Positions 1-10,838 of a DNA stretch of 54,396 bases are shown in pieces. A program made the position numbers and the translations under genes. The notes beneath the pieces are model-generated. The model saw only the letters and a list, made by a program, of their open reading frames with translations. It had not been told where the DNA came from and made no database searches. Every line of letters starts with the position of its first letter. Position 1 is the stretch's first letter. This DNA is from Nocardioides sp. J54. Lineage in GTDB: Bacteria; Actinomycetota; Actinomycetes; Propionibacteriales; Nocardioidaceae. The stretch covers positions 1-54,396 of the forward strand of contig NZ_JAER01000031.1 in the NCBI RefSeq assembly GCF_000519005.1, in the 5' to 3' direction.

Positions 1-254
1 CCCAGTGGGGAGGCACCCTCGTCTTGGTGCCGGGACGCATCTGTCTGTCAGCTCACTGATCGGCGCTCCCAGCCAGCCATCCGGTCGGCCTTGGCGCACA
101 GCCCTGTCGACGATCACGGCGTCCCGGGTGACCGCCGGGCCCTGCAGAACTCATCGTGGACCTCAAGGGGTCGAGCGAGCAGGGCAGTGACCCGACGGCA
201 CCTGGGGTGCATCAGCGGCCCGTCCAGGACCGCCGACACGAGGAAGGTAGTCCA
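1..254. other. Left edge without a recognisable gene
   Basis: I see no convincing coding frame here. Actinobacterial tad loci often have a short Flp-like or DUF4244 gene just before TadE, but none of the frames reads like one. The only structure noticed is a small inverted repeat, GGCACC/GGTGCC with an 8-base loop, at 12-31, which could be the tail of a terminator for a gene to the left of the window. Confidence 0.4.
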
Positions 255-620
255 GTGAGCCGGGCGGAGCGCGGCGAGCGGGGAGCGGTGACGGCCGAGC
301 TGGCCGTCGCGCTCCCGGTGCTCCTCGCCGTCACCGCCGGCCTGGCGTGGCTGCTCGCCGTCGCGATCGGCCAGGTCCGCACCGTCGACGCCGCCCGCGA
401 GACCGCCCGCGCCCTCGCCCGCGGCGACGACCAGGCGGCCGCGGTGGCCGTGGGGGAGCGGGTCGCCCCCGACGGCGTCGCGATCACGGTCCGCCGCGAG
501 GGCGACCGGGTCGTCGTCCGTGCCAGCGGCCGGATGGCCGGCCCGGGCGGGCTGTTCTCCGCCATCCCCGGCGCCCGGCTCGACGCAGAGGCCGTCGCCC
601 TCACCGAGGAGGACCAGTGA
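255..620 (+). CDS. TadE family pilus-assembly-like protein
   Basis: A 121-residue protein with the usual TadE layout: a short charged N-terminus containing RGAVTAELA (Glu15), one hydrophobic segment at about residues 16-38, then a small extracytoplasmic domain. TadE-type pseudopilins are processed and exported parts of the Tad (tight adherence) pilus machinery. The GTG start at 255 is chosen because it follows a GAGGAAGG ribosome site and removes a long Arg-rich extension that does not belong to the family. The stop overlaps the next start (GTGA at 617-620), so the two genes are translationally coupled. The tad ATPase and membrane genes would be expected to the left, outside the window. Confidence 0.8.
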   Translation: MSRAERGERGAVTAELAVALPVLLAVTAGLAWLLAVAIGQVRTVDAARETARALARGDDQAAAVAVGERVAPDGVAITVRREGDRVVVRASGRMAGPGGLFSAIPGARLDAEAVALTEEDQ

Positions 621-1057
621 CCACCCCACGACCAGGTCGAGCAGGAGAGCGCGGCGCCGCCACCGTGCTCACCGTCGCCATGGCCGGTCTCCTGCTGCTC
701 GTCGGCGCCGCGGCGGCCGTGGTCGGGGCGATCGTCGCGTCGCACCGATCGGCGCAGTCCGCCGCCGACCTCGCGGCCCTCGCCGGAGCCACCGCGCTCA
801 GCGAGGCAGCGCGAGACCCATGCGGCGCGGCTGCCGAGGTGGCGACTGCCAACGACGCGCGGCTCGACCGGTGCGTGGTCGAGGGGGACGAGGTGCTGGT
901 GGCCGTCACCGTCGCGGGTCCGCGCTGGCTCGGCCAGGACGAGGATCTCACCGCCGAGGCACGGGCCGGCTCGGTGCGACCGGCGCCGGGTCAGGCGGGC
1001 GACGGGGCAGGTGCCCCCGGGTGGGCCCGACCGGTCCACCCAGGTGAGTCAGGTTGA
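617..1057 (+). CDS. TadE-like protein of the helicase/secretion neighbourhood (Rv3654c-like)
   Basis: This 146-residue protein starts at a GTG that overlaps the preceding TadE stop. It has an N-terminal ERGAATV motif followed by one transmembrane segment (about residues 15-42) and a SAQSAADLAALAGA stretch, the pattern of the small TadE-like proteins found beside the DECH helicase in actinobacteria (Rv3654c type). The C-terminal 30 residues are Pro/Gly/Ala rich. It is probably a minor component of the pilus or secretion system. Its stop codon lies inside a 10-bp stem-loop shared with the convergent gene. Confidence 0.75.
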   Translation: MTTPRPGRAGERGAATVLTVAMAGLLLLVGAAAAVVGAIVASHRSAQSAADLAALAGATALSEAARDPCGAAAEVATANDARLDRCVVEGDEVLVAVTVAGPRWLGQDEDLTAEARAGSVRPAPGQAGDGAGAPGWARPVHPGESG

Positions 1058-1064
1058 CTCACCT
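1042..1064. terminator. Bidirectional stem-loop overlapping two stop codons
   Basis: A perfect 10-bp inverted repeat, AGGTGAGTCA (1042-1051) and TGACTCACCT (1055-1064), is separated by only GGT. The TGA of the TadE-like gene (1055-1057) and the TGA of the opposite-strand gene (1059-1061) both lie in the right arm. There is no T tract on either side, so termination efficiency is uncertain. Confidence 0.5.
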
Positions 1065-1385
1065 CTCGTCCTCGCGCCCGGAGACGTCCTCGCGGCGCCG
1101 CTCGGCCTCGGCGGCGTCCAGCTTCTGCGACAGCTCGGAGAGCCGCTTCTGCTCCTTGCGCCGCTTCCAGCCCTGCTTCGCCCCGGTCTTCATGAACCAG
1201 ATGCCGGCGACCACCAGCAGGCCCGAGGCGACGCCGATCAGGAAGAGCACCTCGGGGTCGACGTTGATGCCGATGATCTCCGTGGTCCGCCGGTCCTTCT
1301 TGTCGACGTCGTAGTCGCTGCCGAAGACCCCCGCGAGGATGCCGAGGACGCCGACGACGAGCAGGAGCAGCCCGAAGATCACCAT
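1059..1385 (-). CDS. Small two-helix membrane protein, unknown function
   Basis: A 108-residue protein with a hydrophobic N-terminal helix (about residues 1-22), a polar segment rich in Asp/Lys, a second helix (about 45-66), and a strongly charged C-terminal tail (about 68-108) with heptad-like Leu/Ala spacing suggesting a cytoplasmic coiled coil. I do not recognise a named family. It begins 10 bp after the helicase stop on the same strand and is probably cotranscribed with it. It converges on the TadE-like gene with only one base between the two stop codons. Confidence 0.7.
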   Translation of the reverse strand: MVIFGLLLLVVGVLGILAGVFGSDYDVDKKDRRTTEIIGINVDPEVLFLIGVASGLLVVAGIWFMKTGAKQGWKRRKEQKRLSELSQKLDAAEAERRREDVSGREDER

Positions 1386-1395
1386 GGACGGCAGG

Positions 1396-3765
1396 CTACG
1401 CCGCGGACGGGGCCCCGGCGAGCAACGCGTCGAGGAGGGTGATCGCGCCGCGCTTGTCGAGCGGGTCGTTGCCGTTGCCGCACTTCGGCGACTGGATGCA
1501 CGACGGGCAGCCGGACGCGCACTCGCAGGCGGCGATCGTCGCCCGGGTCGCGCGCAGCCAGGCGGCTGCCGTGCGGTAGCCGCGCTCGGCGAAGCCGGCC
1601 CCGCCGGGGTGGCCGTCGTGCACGAACACCGTCAGCACACCGGTGTCGGGGTGTCGAGCCGTGGACACGCCCCCGATGTCCCAGCGGTCGCAGGTCGCGA
1701 AGAGCGGCAGCAGCCCGATCGAGCAGTGCTCGGCGGCGTGCGCGGCGCCGGGCAGGTCGGCGACGTCGAGCGCCGCACGCTCCAGCAGCGGGGCCAGCAC
1801 GGCGTCCGGCACGGTCCACCAGACCGCGGTCGTGGCCAGGGTGCGGGGCGGGAGGTCCAGCGGCGTCTCGTCGATCACCTCGCCGGTGCGGGCCCGGCGG
1901 CGCAGGTACGACGTCACCTTGCTGGTCACCTCAACGTGCCCGAACGACACCCGGCACGGTCCCCAGTCAACGTGTTCCTCCTCGGAGGTGATGGCGATGT
2001 CGGTGACCTCGCGGGCCGAGGTGGTGTGGTCGGCCTCCGCGCGGCGCAGCGTCGCGACGTGCTCGTCGAGGTCGAGGTCCTCCACCAGCCAGGTCTCGCC
2101 GCGGTGGAGGTAGACGGCGCCGGTGTGCGCCGTGCCGTGGGCGCGGGCGCCGTCGACGGTGCCGACGACGCGACCGGTCGCCGCCTCGACGAGCTGCACC
2201 TGCCGGTCGCTGCCGGACCTGATGTCGGCGAGGTCGCAGGCCCGTGAGCGGTCGGTCCAGTACCAGCCCGCCGGCCGGCGGCGCAGCATGCCCTGCTCGA
2301 CCAGCGAGCCCAGCACCTCGCGGGTGCGGGGCCCGAACAGCTCGAGGTCGGCGGTCGTCACCGGCAGCTCCTGGGCGGCGGCGCACAGGTGCGGTCCGAG
2401 GACGTAGGGGTTGTCGGTGTCGAAGACCGTGCCCTCGACCGGACGACCGAGCAGCGCGTCCGGGTGGTGCACGAGGTAGGTGTCGAGCGGGTCGTCGCGG
2501 GCCACGAACATGCCCAGCGCGCCTCCGCCGTCGCGGCCGGCCCGACCTACCTGCTGCCAGAACGCCGCCCGGGTGCCGGGGTAGCCGGTCACCAGCACCG
2601 CGTCGAGGCCGCTCACGTCGATGCCGAGCTCGAGCGCGTTCGTCGCCGCCATGCCGAGGAGGCGACCGCTGCGCAGCGCGTCCTCGAGCGCCCGCCGCTC
2701 CTCGGGAAGGTAGCCGCCACGGTAGGAGTCGATCCGCCCCGCAAGCGACGGGTCGACCTCCGCGACCAGCTCACCGGCGCGCTGCGCCACCGTCTCGACT
2801 CCCCGCCGGGACCGCACGAACGCGAGCGTGCGCACGTCGTCGACCACCAGGTCGGCCAGCAGGTCCGCCGTCTCCGCCGTGGCCGGACGCCGCACGGGCG
2901 CGCCGTTCTCACCCGTGAACTCGGTCAGCGGCGGCTCCCACATCGCCACCGCCACCTCCCCGCGCGGGGAGCCGTCCGCGGTCACCGTGGTCACGTCGAG
3001 CCCGGTCATCCGCCGCGCCGTCACGTCGGGGTCGGCGACCGTCGCCGAGGCGAGGATGAAGGTCGGCGAGGCGCCGTACGACGCGCAGATCCGCCGCAGC
3101 CGGCGCAGCACCTGCGCGACGTGCGCACCGAAGACGCCGCGGTAGTGGTGGCACTCGTCGACCACCACGAACCGCAGCGTCCGGAAGAACTGGGTCCACC
3201 GCTCGTGCCCCGGCAGCAGCGACCGGTGCAGCATGTCGGGGTTCGTCAGCACGTACTCCGCGTGGTCGCGGGTCCACTCCCGCTCCTCCTGCGTGCTGTC
3301 GCCGTCGTGGGTCGAGACGCGCACGTCGAGCCCGAGCTCGCGGATTGCCGCCCACTGGTCGTGCGCCAGCGCCTTCGTCGGCGCCAGGTAGAGCACCGAC
3401 GCGCCACGCTGCCCCCGCGGGCCGCGCGCCGCCCGGATCTCCGAGAGCGTGGGCAACAGGTAGGCCAGCGACTTCCCCGACGCCGTCCCCGTCGACACCA
3501 CGACGTGCTCGCCCCGGTGCGCCACCTCGGCGACCTCCACCTGGTGTGCCCACGGCCGGACCACCCCGCGCGCGGCGTACGACGCCAGCAGGGTCGGGTC
3601 CGTCCACGCCGGCCACTCCGCGGTCACCGCCGGACGGGCCGGCAACCGCTCCAGGTGGGTCAGCCGGTCGGCCCGGCTGGGGAGCGCGGTGAGCCGCTCC
3701 AGCACCGCCCCCGGGTCGCGCCGGGCAGGCGCGGGCGCCAGGGAGGAACGGGGCTCGACACTCAC
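1396..3765 (-). CDS. DEAD/DEAH-box helicase of the secretion neighbourhood, with C-terminal Cys cluster
   Basis: A 789-residue Lhr-like superfamily 2 helicase. Visible motifs are Walker A TGTASGKS (about 92-99), DECH (about 203-206), LASAT, and motif VI VGRAGRDG. The C-terminal region carries a four-Cys cluster in CECASGCPSCIQSPKCGNG, typical of the MZB (DUF1998) domain, probably a metal site. In actinobacteria this family sits next to tad genes, as here, but its role is more likely nucleic-acid processing than pilus assembly. The start is the GTG at 3765 after GAGGG. The frame stays open upstream to 3960, but that extension crosses into the STAS gene promoter and lacks family features. Confidence 0.85.
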   Translation of the reverse strand: MSVEPRSSLAPAPARRDPGAVLERLTALPSRADRLTHLERLPARPAVTAEWPAWTDPTLLASYAARGVVRPWAHQVEVAEVAHRGEHVVVSTGTASGKSLAYLLPTLSEIRAARGPRGQRGASVLYLAPTKALAHDQWAAIRELGLDVRVSTHDGDSTQEEREWTRDHAEYVLTNPDMLHRSLLPGHERWTQFFRTLRFVVVDECHHYRGVFGAHVAQVLRRLRRICASYGASPTFILASATVADPDVTARRMTGLDVTTVTADGSPRGEVAVAMWEPPLTEFTGENGAPVRRPATAETADLLADLVVDDVRTLAFVRSRRGVETVAQRAGELVAEVDPSLAGRIDSYRGGYLPEERRALEDALRSGRLLGMAATNALELGIDVSGLDAVLVTGYPGTRAAFWQQVGRAGRDGGGALGMFVARDDPLDTYLVHHPDALLGRPVEGTVFDTDNPYVLGPHLCAAAQELPVTTADLELFGPRTREVLGSLVEQGMLRRRPAGWYWTDRSRACDLADIRSGSDRQVQLVEAATGRVVGTVDGARAHGTAHTGAVYLHRGETWLVEDLDLDEHVATLRRAEADHTTSAREVTDIAITSEEEHVDWGPCRVSFGHVEVTSKVTSYLRRRARTGEVIDETPLDLPPRTLATTAVWWTVPDAVLAPLLERAALDVADLPGAAHAAEHCSIGLLPLFATCDRWDIGGVSTARHPDTGVLTVFVHDGHPGGAGFAERGYRTAAAWLRATRATIAACECASGCPSCIQSPKCGNGNDPLDKRGAITLLDALLAGAPSAA

Positions 3766-3895
3766 CCCTCGATTGTCGCAAGAGGGCCCGACCCGACCCC
3801 CGGCGGTGGCACCGGTTCCGGTGTCGGCTGGTGAACCCTTGCCACCGTCCTCGTGCGCGCCCGCGACGGGCATGGTTTGATTGACACCCACGTAG

Positions 3896-4252
3896 GTGAC
3901 ACATCCCGGGGTGAGTTCGTTGAATCTGACGCTGTCGACGCGCGAGGTCGGTGGTCGCACCGTCGTTGCCGTGGGTGGAGAGATCGACGTCTACACCGCC
4001 CCGAAGCTGCGCGACACGATCACCGAGCTCGTCGCTGCCGGGACCTACCACCTCGTCATCGACATGCAGGGCGTCGAGTTCCTCGACTCCACCGGCCTCG
4101 GCGTCCTCGTCGGCGGCCTCAAGAAGGTCCGCGCCCACGACGGCTCCCTCGAGCTGGTCTGCAACGCCGACCGCCTGCTCAAGATCTTCAAGATCACCGG
4201 TCTCGCCAAGGTCTTCGTCATCCACGAGAGCCCCGAGGCCGCGCTGGCTTGA
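3896..4252 (+). CDS. STAS-domain anti-sigma factor antagonist
   Basis: A protein of about 118 residues consisting of a single STAS domain. It contains GGEIDVYTAPKLRD and FLDSTGLGVLVGG, where the Ser of DSTGLG is the position phosphorylated by anti-sigma kinases in the SpoIIAA/RsbV family. By family it would bind a kinase anti-sigma factor and free a stress sigma factor; no partner gene is in the window. Start choice is uncertain: GTG 3896, GTG 3911 or TTG 3920 (preceded by GGGGTGAG) are all in frame, and the domain itself begins near 3920. A TTGACA hexamer lies at 3881-3886. Confidence 0.85.
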   Translation: MTHPGVSSLNLTLSTREVGGRTVVAVGGEIDVYTAPKLRDTITELVAAGTYHLVIDMQGVEFLDSTGLGVLVGGLKKVRAHDGSLELVCNADRLLKIFKITGLAKVFVIHESPEAALA

Positions 4253-4420
4253 TGGCGCGAGCGTGTCGCCTGTCGAGGGCTGCGCGCAGGCGCTCGCAAG
4301 CTCGGCCCGCACTTGCCCTCGACGCGCCTTCGGCGCGGGCGCCACGCTGCCGCGCGCGCAGTTGCCTTGCGTAGGTCCAGCCGCCGCCTGGCGGCAGGCC
4401 TTTTGGTTTGCTGCGCCTGA

Positions 4421-4604
4421 CTCCCGGTGGTCCAGGCGCGAGGCCGCCCGCGGCCGAGCCGCCCTCCCGGTGGTTGAGGTGCGAGGCCGCCTGCGGTCGG
4501 GCCGCCCTCCCGGTGGTTGAGGCGCGAGGCCGCCTGCGGTCGAGCCGCCCTCCCGGTGGTTGAGGTGCGACGAGCGCCAGCGAGGAGCCTCGAAACCCCC
4601 GGGC
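4421..4604. repeat. 43-bp tandem repeat ending in dispersed palindromic element
   Basis: Units beginning CTCCCGGTGG start at 4421, 4464, 4507 and 4550, a period of exactly 43 bp. The first three carry GAGGCCGCC-type middles. The last changes into an imperfect inverted repeat whose complement contains a 46-bp sequence (GGTTTCGAGGCTCCTCGCTG at one end, CACCTCAACCACCGGG at the other) identical to copies at about 31114-31159 and 54192-54237. It looks like a REP/BIME-type non-coding element. Confidence 0.8.
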
Positions 4605-4666
4605 CCTGATGGCGGACGGTGCCGATGCGACCTACCGGAAATCCGGCGACCCCTCGTCGAAATGCC

Positions 4667-4705
4667 TGTGACTCGCGTCACAACATCCGTGTGTTCTGCA
4701 TCACA
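4667..4705. promoter_or_regulatory. Two CRP/GlxR-like operators in front of hppA
   Basis: TGTGA-CTCGCG-TCACA at 4667-4682 is a perfect match to the CRP-type consensus TGTGA-N6-TCACA. A second site, TGTGT-TCTGCA-TCACA, lies at 4690-4705 with one mismatch, 23 bp further on. A plausible -10 hexamer, TAGACT (4713-4718), lies 17 bp after TGTGTT (4690-4695), so the second site would overlap the -35 region. The match is seen in sequence; the binding protein is inferred. Confidence 0.6.
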
Positions 4706-4781
4706 CCGTGCGTAGACTCCGGGCCACGATCTCAGACCTGGGTCTCCGGGACCCGTACCTGAACTCCCCAGGAGGCAGTGC

Positions 4782-7118
<2,337 letters not shown>

Positions 7119-7126
7119 CCGGGCCC

Positions 7127-7957
7127 GTGGCCCGCCCTCTCGGGAAGAGCTGGCACACCATCGCCGCGCTGGCGGTGGCCCTCGTGGTCGCCGCCAGCGC
7201 GGCGCTGGCCGTCCCGGCCGCTGCTGACGCCCCCTCCCGGCGGCCGGCCGCCCACGTCGGCGCCAGCGCCACGGGGCCTGCCGCGGCCCCGGGCGACGTC
7301 GTCACCCGCACCCGCCTGGTCGGCCGATCCGTGCGCGGACGCGCGATCCGCGCCTACTACCGCGGGTCGCCCAGGGCCCAGCGGGTGCTCGTCGTCCTCG
7401 GCCAGATGCACGGTGACGAGCCCGCAGGCCTGGCCACCGCCACCTGGATCAAGAACAACGTCCGCCCGCTCGCCGGCACCGGCATCTGGGTCGTCCCGAC
7501 GATGAACCCCGACGGCCACGCGCGGCACACCCGCCAGAACGCCCGCGGCGTCGACCTCAACCGCAACTGGCCCACCAACGGCTGGCGGCGCACCAGCCGG
7601 GGCCGCTACTACAGCGGGCCGCGCCGAGCCAGCGAGCCGGAGACCCGCGCCATGATGCGCTTCCTGGCCGACGTGAAGCCCGCCTACATCGCCTCGATCC
7701 ACCAGCCGCTGCGCGCGGTCGGCCGCAGCAGCAAGGCGCCGGCGTGGCAGGTCCGGCTCGCCCGGCAGCTGCGCCTCCCGCGTCGCTGGCTCGGTGTCGG
7801 CAACCCCTCCGGCACGGTCTCGCCCACCCTCACCGGCTGGTACAACCGCCGCTACGCCGGCGTCGCCATCACCATCGAGTGCGGCCCGCGCCCCTCGAAG
7901 CGCTACCGCACGATCGTCGCCGGGCGCGGCATCACCCGGGCGACCCGCGTCCGCTGA
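7127..7957 (+). CDS. Secreted M14-family zinc carboxypeptidase-like protein
   Basis: A 276-residue protein with a Sec signal peptide: a Lys-containing start, a hydrophobic core at about residues 11-30, and a probable AxA cleavage site near AAADA (31-35). The mature part has M14 metallopeptidase features: His95 and Glu98 in MHGDE, the substrate-binding DLNRNWP, His192 in IASIHQP as third zinc ligand, and Glu251 in ITIECG as catalytic base. Members of this group cleave peptide or peptidoglycan-type amide bonds; the substrate here is unknown. The GTG start at 7127 lies 8 bp after the hppA stop and gives the signal peptide. Confidence 0.8.
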   Translation: MARPLGKSWHTIAALAVALVVAASAALAVPAAADAPSRRPAAHVGASATGPAAAPGDVVTRTRLVGRSVRGRAIRAYYRGSPRAQRVLVVLGQMHGDEPAGLATATWIKNNVRPLAGTGIWVVPTMNPDGHARHTRQNARGVDLNRNWPTNGWRRTSRGRYYSGPRRASEPETRAMMRFLADVKPAYIASIHQPLRAVGRSSKAPAWQVRLARQLRLPRRWLGVGNPSGTVSPTLTGWYNRRYAGVAITIECGPRPSKRYRTIVAGRGITRATRVR

Positions 7958-7990
7958 CGGCACCGGCTGCGGGCCGACTAGCGTGGTCCC

Positions 7991-9487
7991 GTGCTGCCCG
8001 TCGCCCTTGCCGCCCCGCTCCGCGAAGCCCTCGTCGCCGCCGACTTCACCTACGACGCCGTCAGCGAGCTGCTCGGCCCGCAGGCGCACGAGGCGCTGTC
8101 GCGCAACGAGACCACCCCCGGCCTGCGTCGTACGACGGACGGCAGCCCGCTGGCCACCCTGGTCCGGCTGTTCCTGCTCCAGACCTCCGTGCCCGTCGCG
8201 GACGCCGAGCGTGCCCTGCCGGGGCTGGTCGACCGGCTCGCCAACGCCGGCGCGCTGGTGCAGTCCGTCGGCGAGGTCGCGGCGCGGCTCGACGTGCGGC
8301 CCTATGCGACCGACGAGGGCGACCTGTGGGTCGTCAGCGACCTGACGCCCGGCCTGGACGGCGTGCCCACCCGGGTCACCGGCGACTACGTGCTCGGCAT
8401 CAGCCCGGCGTCCTCGAGCCTGGCCCAGCTCACCCTGCGCCACGACGTCGGGACGGCCCTCGACCTCGGCACCGGCTGCGGCGTGCAGGCGCTGCACCTG
8501 GCCACCCACAGCGACCGGGTGGTGGCGACCGACGTCAACCAGCGTGCGCTCGCGATCGCCCGCTTCAACGCCGCCCTCAACGACGTCGACGACAAGGTCG
8601 ACGTCCGCGACGGCTCGTTCTTCGCGCCGGTCGAGGGCGAGCGGTTCGACCTGATCGCCACCAACCCGCCGTTCGTCATCTCCCCGGCCACGGGGGAGCG
8701 GCTGGTCTACCGCGACTCCGGCCTGCCCGGCGACCAGGTCGTCGAGCACATCGTCCGCACCGCGCCCGACCACCTCACCGACGGCGGCTGGTGCCAGGTC
8801 CTCGCGAACTGGGTGATCGAGCGCGACCGCCCGTGGGACGAGCGCCTCGCCACCTGGCTGCCCGACGACTGCGACGCGCTGGTCGTGCAGCGCGAGGTGC
8901 TCGACCCCGCGTCGTACGTCGAGCTCTGGCTCAAGGACTCCGGCCACCACCCCGCGACCGGCGGCGACCCGGCGGCGTACTCGCACCGCTACGACACCTG
9001 GCTGTCGTGGCTGGAGGAGCAGGGCGTCGGCGGGATCGGCTTCGGCTGGATCAACCTGCACCGCACCGGCGGCACCACCCGCGACCTCCTCGAGTGGCCG
9101 TACGACGTCGAGCAGCCGATCGCGCCCGCGATCGCCGGCTGGGCCGAGTCGGCCGCCGCGGCCCGCACCGTCGGGCCGGACAGCCACCTCGTGCTCCGCT
9201 CCGACGTGGTGCAGGAGACCACCGGGGCCGTCGGCGCCGAGGACCCCTCCACGATCGTGATCCGCCAGCAGCGCGGCTTCCGGCGCGCCCGCCAGGTCGA
9301 CACCGTCACCGCCGCCGTCGTGGGTGCCTGCGACGGCGACCTCCCGCTGGGTCCGCTCGTCGACGCCGTCGGCCAGCTGCTCGAGCGCGACGCCGCCAGC
9401 CTGCGCGAGGTCTACCTGCCCGAGCTGACCGAGCTGGTGGCCGAGGGCTTCCTCGAGCCGGCGGGGACTCCGCGAGCCGGGGAGTAG
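7991..9487 (+). CDS. Class I SAM-dependent methyltransferase (N5-glutamine / rRNA type)
   Basis: A 498-residue protein. The SAM-binding motif I is DLGTGCG (158-164), followed by an acidic motif II in ATDVNQRA and by NPPF (225-228), the signature of methyltransferases acting on amide or exocyclic amino nitrogens (HemK/PrmC, RsmC, RlmG types). About 150 residues precede and 230 follow the catalytic domain, so it is longer than PrmC. The target is not evident. The start is the GTG at 7991, 33 bp after the peptidase gene. Confidence 0.8.
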   Translation: MLPVALAAPLREALVAADFTYDAVSELLGPQAHEALSRNETTPGLRRTTDGSPLATLVRLFLLQTSVPVADAERALPGLVDRLANAGALVQSVGEVAARLDVRPYATDEGDLWVVSDLTPGLDGVPTRVTGDYVLGISPASSSLAQLTLRHDVGTALDLGTGCGVQALHLATHSDRVVATDVNQRALAIARFNAALNDVDDKVDVRDGSFFAPVEGERFDLIATNPPFVISPATGERLVYRDSGLPGDQVVEHIVRTAPDHLTDGGWCQVLANWVIERDRPWDERLATWLPDDCDALVVQREVLDPASYVELWLKDSGHHPATGGDPAAYSHRYDTWLSWLEEQGVGGIGFGWINLHRTGGTTRDLLEWPYDVEQPIAPAIAGWAESAAAARTVGPDSHLVLRSDVVQETTGAVGAEDPSTIVIRQQRGFRRARQVDTVTAAVVGACDGDLPLGPLVDAVGQLLERDAASLREVYLPELTELVAEGFLEPAGTPRAGE

Positions 9488-9517
9488 GACCGCCCCGCGT
9501 CGGGCAGACTGTCCCCC

Positions 9518-10708
9518 GTGACGAACGCAGGCTGGTACCCCGACCCCGCTGGCGCGCCCGACACCTATCGCTACTGGGACGGTCAGGCGTGGAGCCAGAT
9601 GACCACGACCACTCCTCCGGGTGGTGGCGCCCCGCAGGCCCCGCAGGCTCCGCAGGCCCCGCAGGGCCAGCAGGCTCCGCAGGGCCCGGCCGGCCAGCAG
9701 CCGCCCCAGCAGCCGGGCGCCCCGTCGGACCCTGCGTCGGCACAGACCGTCTACGGCGCCGTGCCCCCGGCCACCCCGCCGGGCGGCTACGGCCAGCCCG
9801 GCCAGCCCGGCCAGCCTGGCCAGCCGCAGGGCGGCTACGGCCAGCAGGGCTACGGCCAGGGCGGCGGCTACGGCCAGCCCCCGGGCGGCTACGGCCAGCA
9901 GCAGTGGAGCCCGACCCCGCAGCCCGGCAGCGGAGGCGGTGGCAACGGCAAGGTCATCGGCATCGTCATCGCCGCCGTCGTGGCGCTGGTGCTGATCGGC
10001 ATCGGTGGGTTCTTCGGCGTCCGTGCCCTCACCGGTGACGACGACCCGAAGAGGACCAAGGCCTCCGACGGCCCGACCTCCGGGGCCACCGACGGCAGTG
10101 ACGCGACCGCGAAGGGCACCGACCCCACCGACCAGCCCTCCAGCACCGTCCGTCCGACCGGCATCCAGTGCACCGGCGGCAGCCCCGAGCCCGCCAAGCC
10201 GCCGGCCACGACCGCGAAGGCCATCCGTGGCGGCGGCCTGACCGTCCCCGTCCTGCCCGGCTACGAGGCGGACCCCGGCTACGCCGCCGCGCACTCCTTC
10301 GCGGACGGGGTGCAGGTGCAGTTCTCTATCGTCATCGAGGACAAGTGGATCTCCGAGTACGCCGTCGGTGCGCTCTCGAAGGCCAACGACTTCGACGACC
10401 CGGAGACCGCCGCCGAGATCGTCATGCAGTGCCTCACCGCCAGTGACGCCTTCTACCAGGGCTTCACCGGCCGCACCGACCTCAAGCGCGAGGAGGTCAC
10501 CGTGGGCGGCAAGCCCGGCTACCGGATCACCTCCGAGATCCGCGTCTCCGACCCCGAGGTCACCGTCGGCGGCGACCAGACCACCGTGATCGTGGTCGAC
10601 ACCGGCAGTGCCGACTCCCTCGGCCTCTTCCTCGGCGTCATCCCGCTCGGCGACCCCGACAAGGAGACCCAGCTGGAGGAGACGATCGAGGCGATCAAGG
10701 TCCGCTGA
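9518..10708 (+). CDS. DUF2510-domain membrane protein with Pro/Gln/Gly-rich linker
   Basis: A 396-residue protein. Residues 4-27 (GWYPDPAG...YRYWDGQAW) are a DUF2510 domain, a short Trp-rich module common in actinobacterial membrane proteins. Residues about 34-142 are low complexity, with repeated APQ and GYGQP units. A single transmembrane helix follows at about 146-168, then a Thr/Ser/Asp-rich stalk and a compact extracytoplasmic domain of about 190 residues, which I do not recognise. The topology suggests an N-terminal cytoplasmic module and an exported C-terminal domain. Confidence 0.8.
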   Translation: MTNAGWYPDPAGAPDTYRYWDGQAWSQMTTTTPPGGGAPQAPQAPQAPQGQQAPQGPAGQQPPQQPGAPSDPASAQTVYGAVPPATPPGGYGQPGQPGQPGQPQGGYGQQGYGQGGGYGQPPGGYGQQQWSPTPQPGSGGGGNGKVIGIVIAAVVALVLIGIGGFFGVRALTGDDDPKRTKASDGPTSGATDGSDATAKGTDPTDQPSSTVRPTGIQCTGGSPEPAKPPATTAKAIRGGGLTVPVLPGYEADPGYAAAHSFADGVQVQFSIVIEDKWISEYAVGALSKANDFDDPETAAEIVMQCLTASDAFYQGFTGRTDLKREEVTVGGKPGYRITSEIRVSDPEVTVGGDQTTVIVVDTGSADSLGLFLGVIPLGDPDKETQLEETIEAIKVR

Positions 10709-10838
10709 GCGCCTCCTCCGGGGTGCCGCCCGGCTGCCCATCGTGGAGTCCGGGGGACGGGGAACTGGACAGCACGCGCTACCGTGATCGGCCGTAGCAG
10801 TGCTTCGTCCCAGTAGAGCCAGGTAGAGAAGGTCCCCC

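Larger units (their letters stand above)
4253..4781. other. Intergenic region with terminator, tandem repeats and hppA promoter
   Basis: No gene is seen in these 529 bases. They hold a GC-rich stretch, a GCCGCC/GGCGGC hairpin (4380-4395) followed after five bases by TTTT that may terminate the STAS gene, a 43-bp tandem repeat array ending in a 46-bp element found at two other places in the window, and a promoter region for the pyrophosphatase with two CRP-like sites. Confidence 0.7.

Noticed and set aside
3766..3960. N-terminal extension of the helicase to an ATG at 3960.
   Set aside because: It would overlap the promoter and start of the divergent STAS gene, and the added 65 residues show no family resemblance.
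4421..4604. Possible CRISPR array because of regular repeats.
   Set aside because: The 43-bp units are contiguous and similar throughout with no unique spacers, and no cas genes are near; the same applies to the 41-bp array at 54270-54396.
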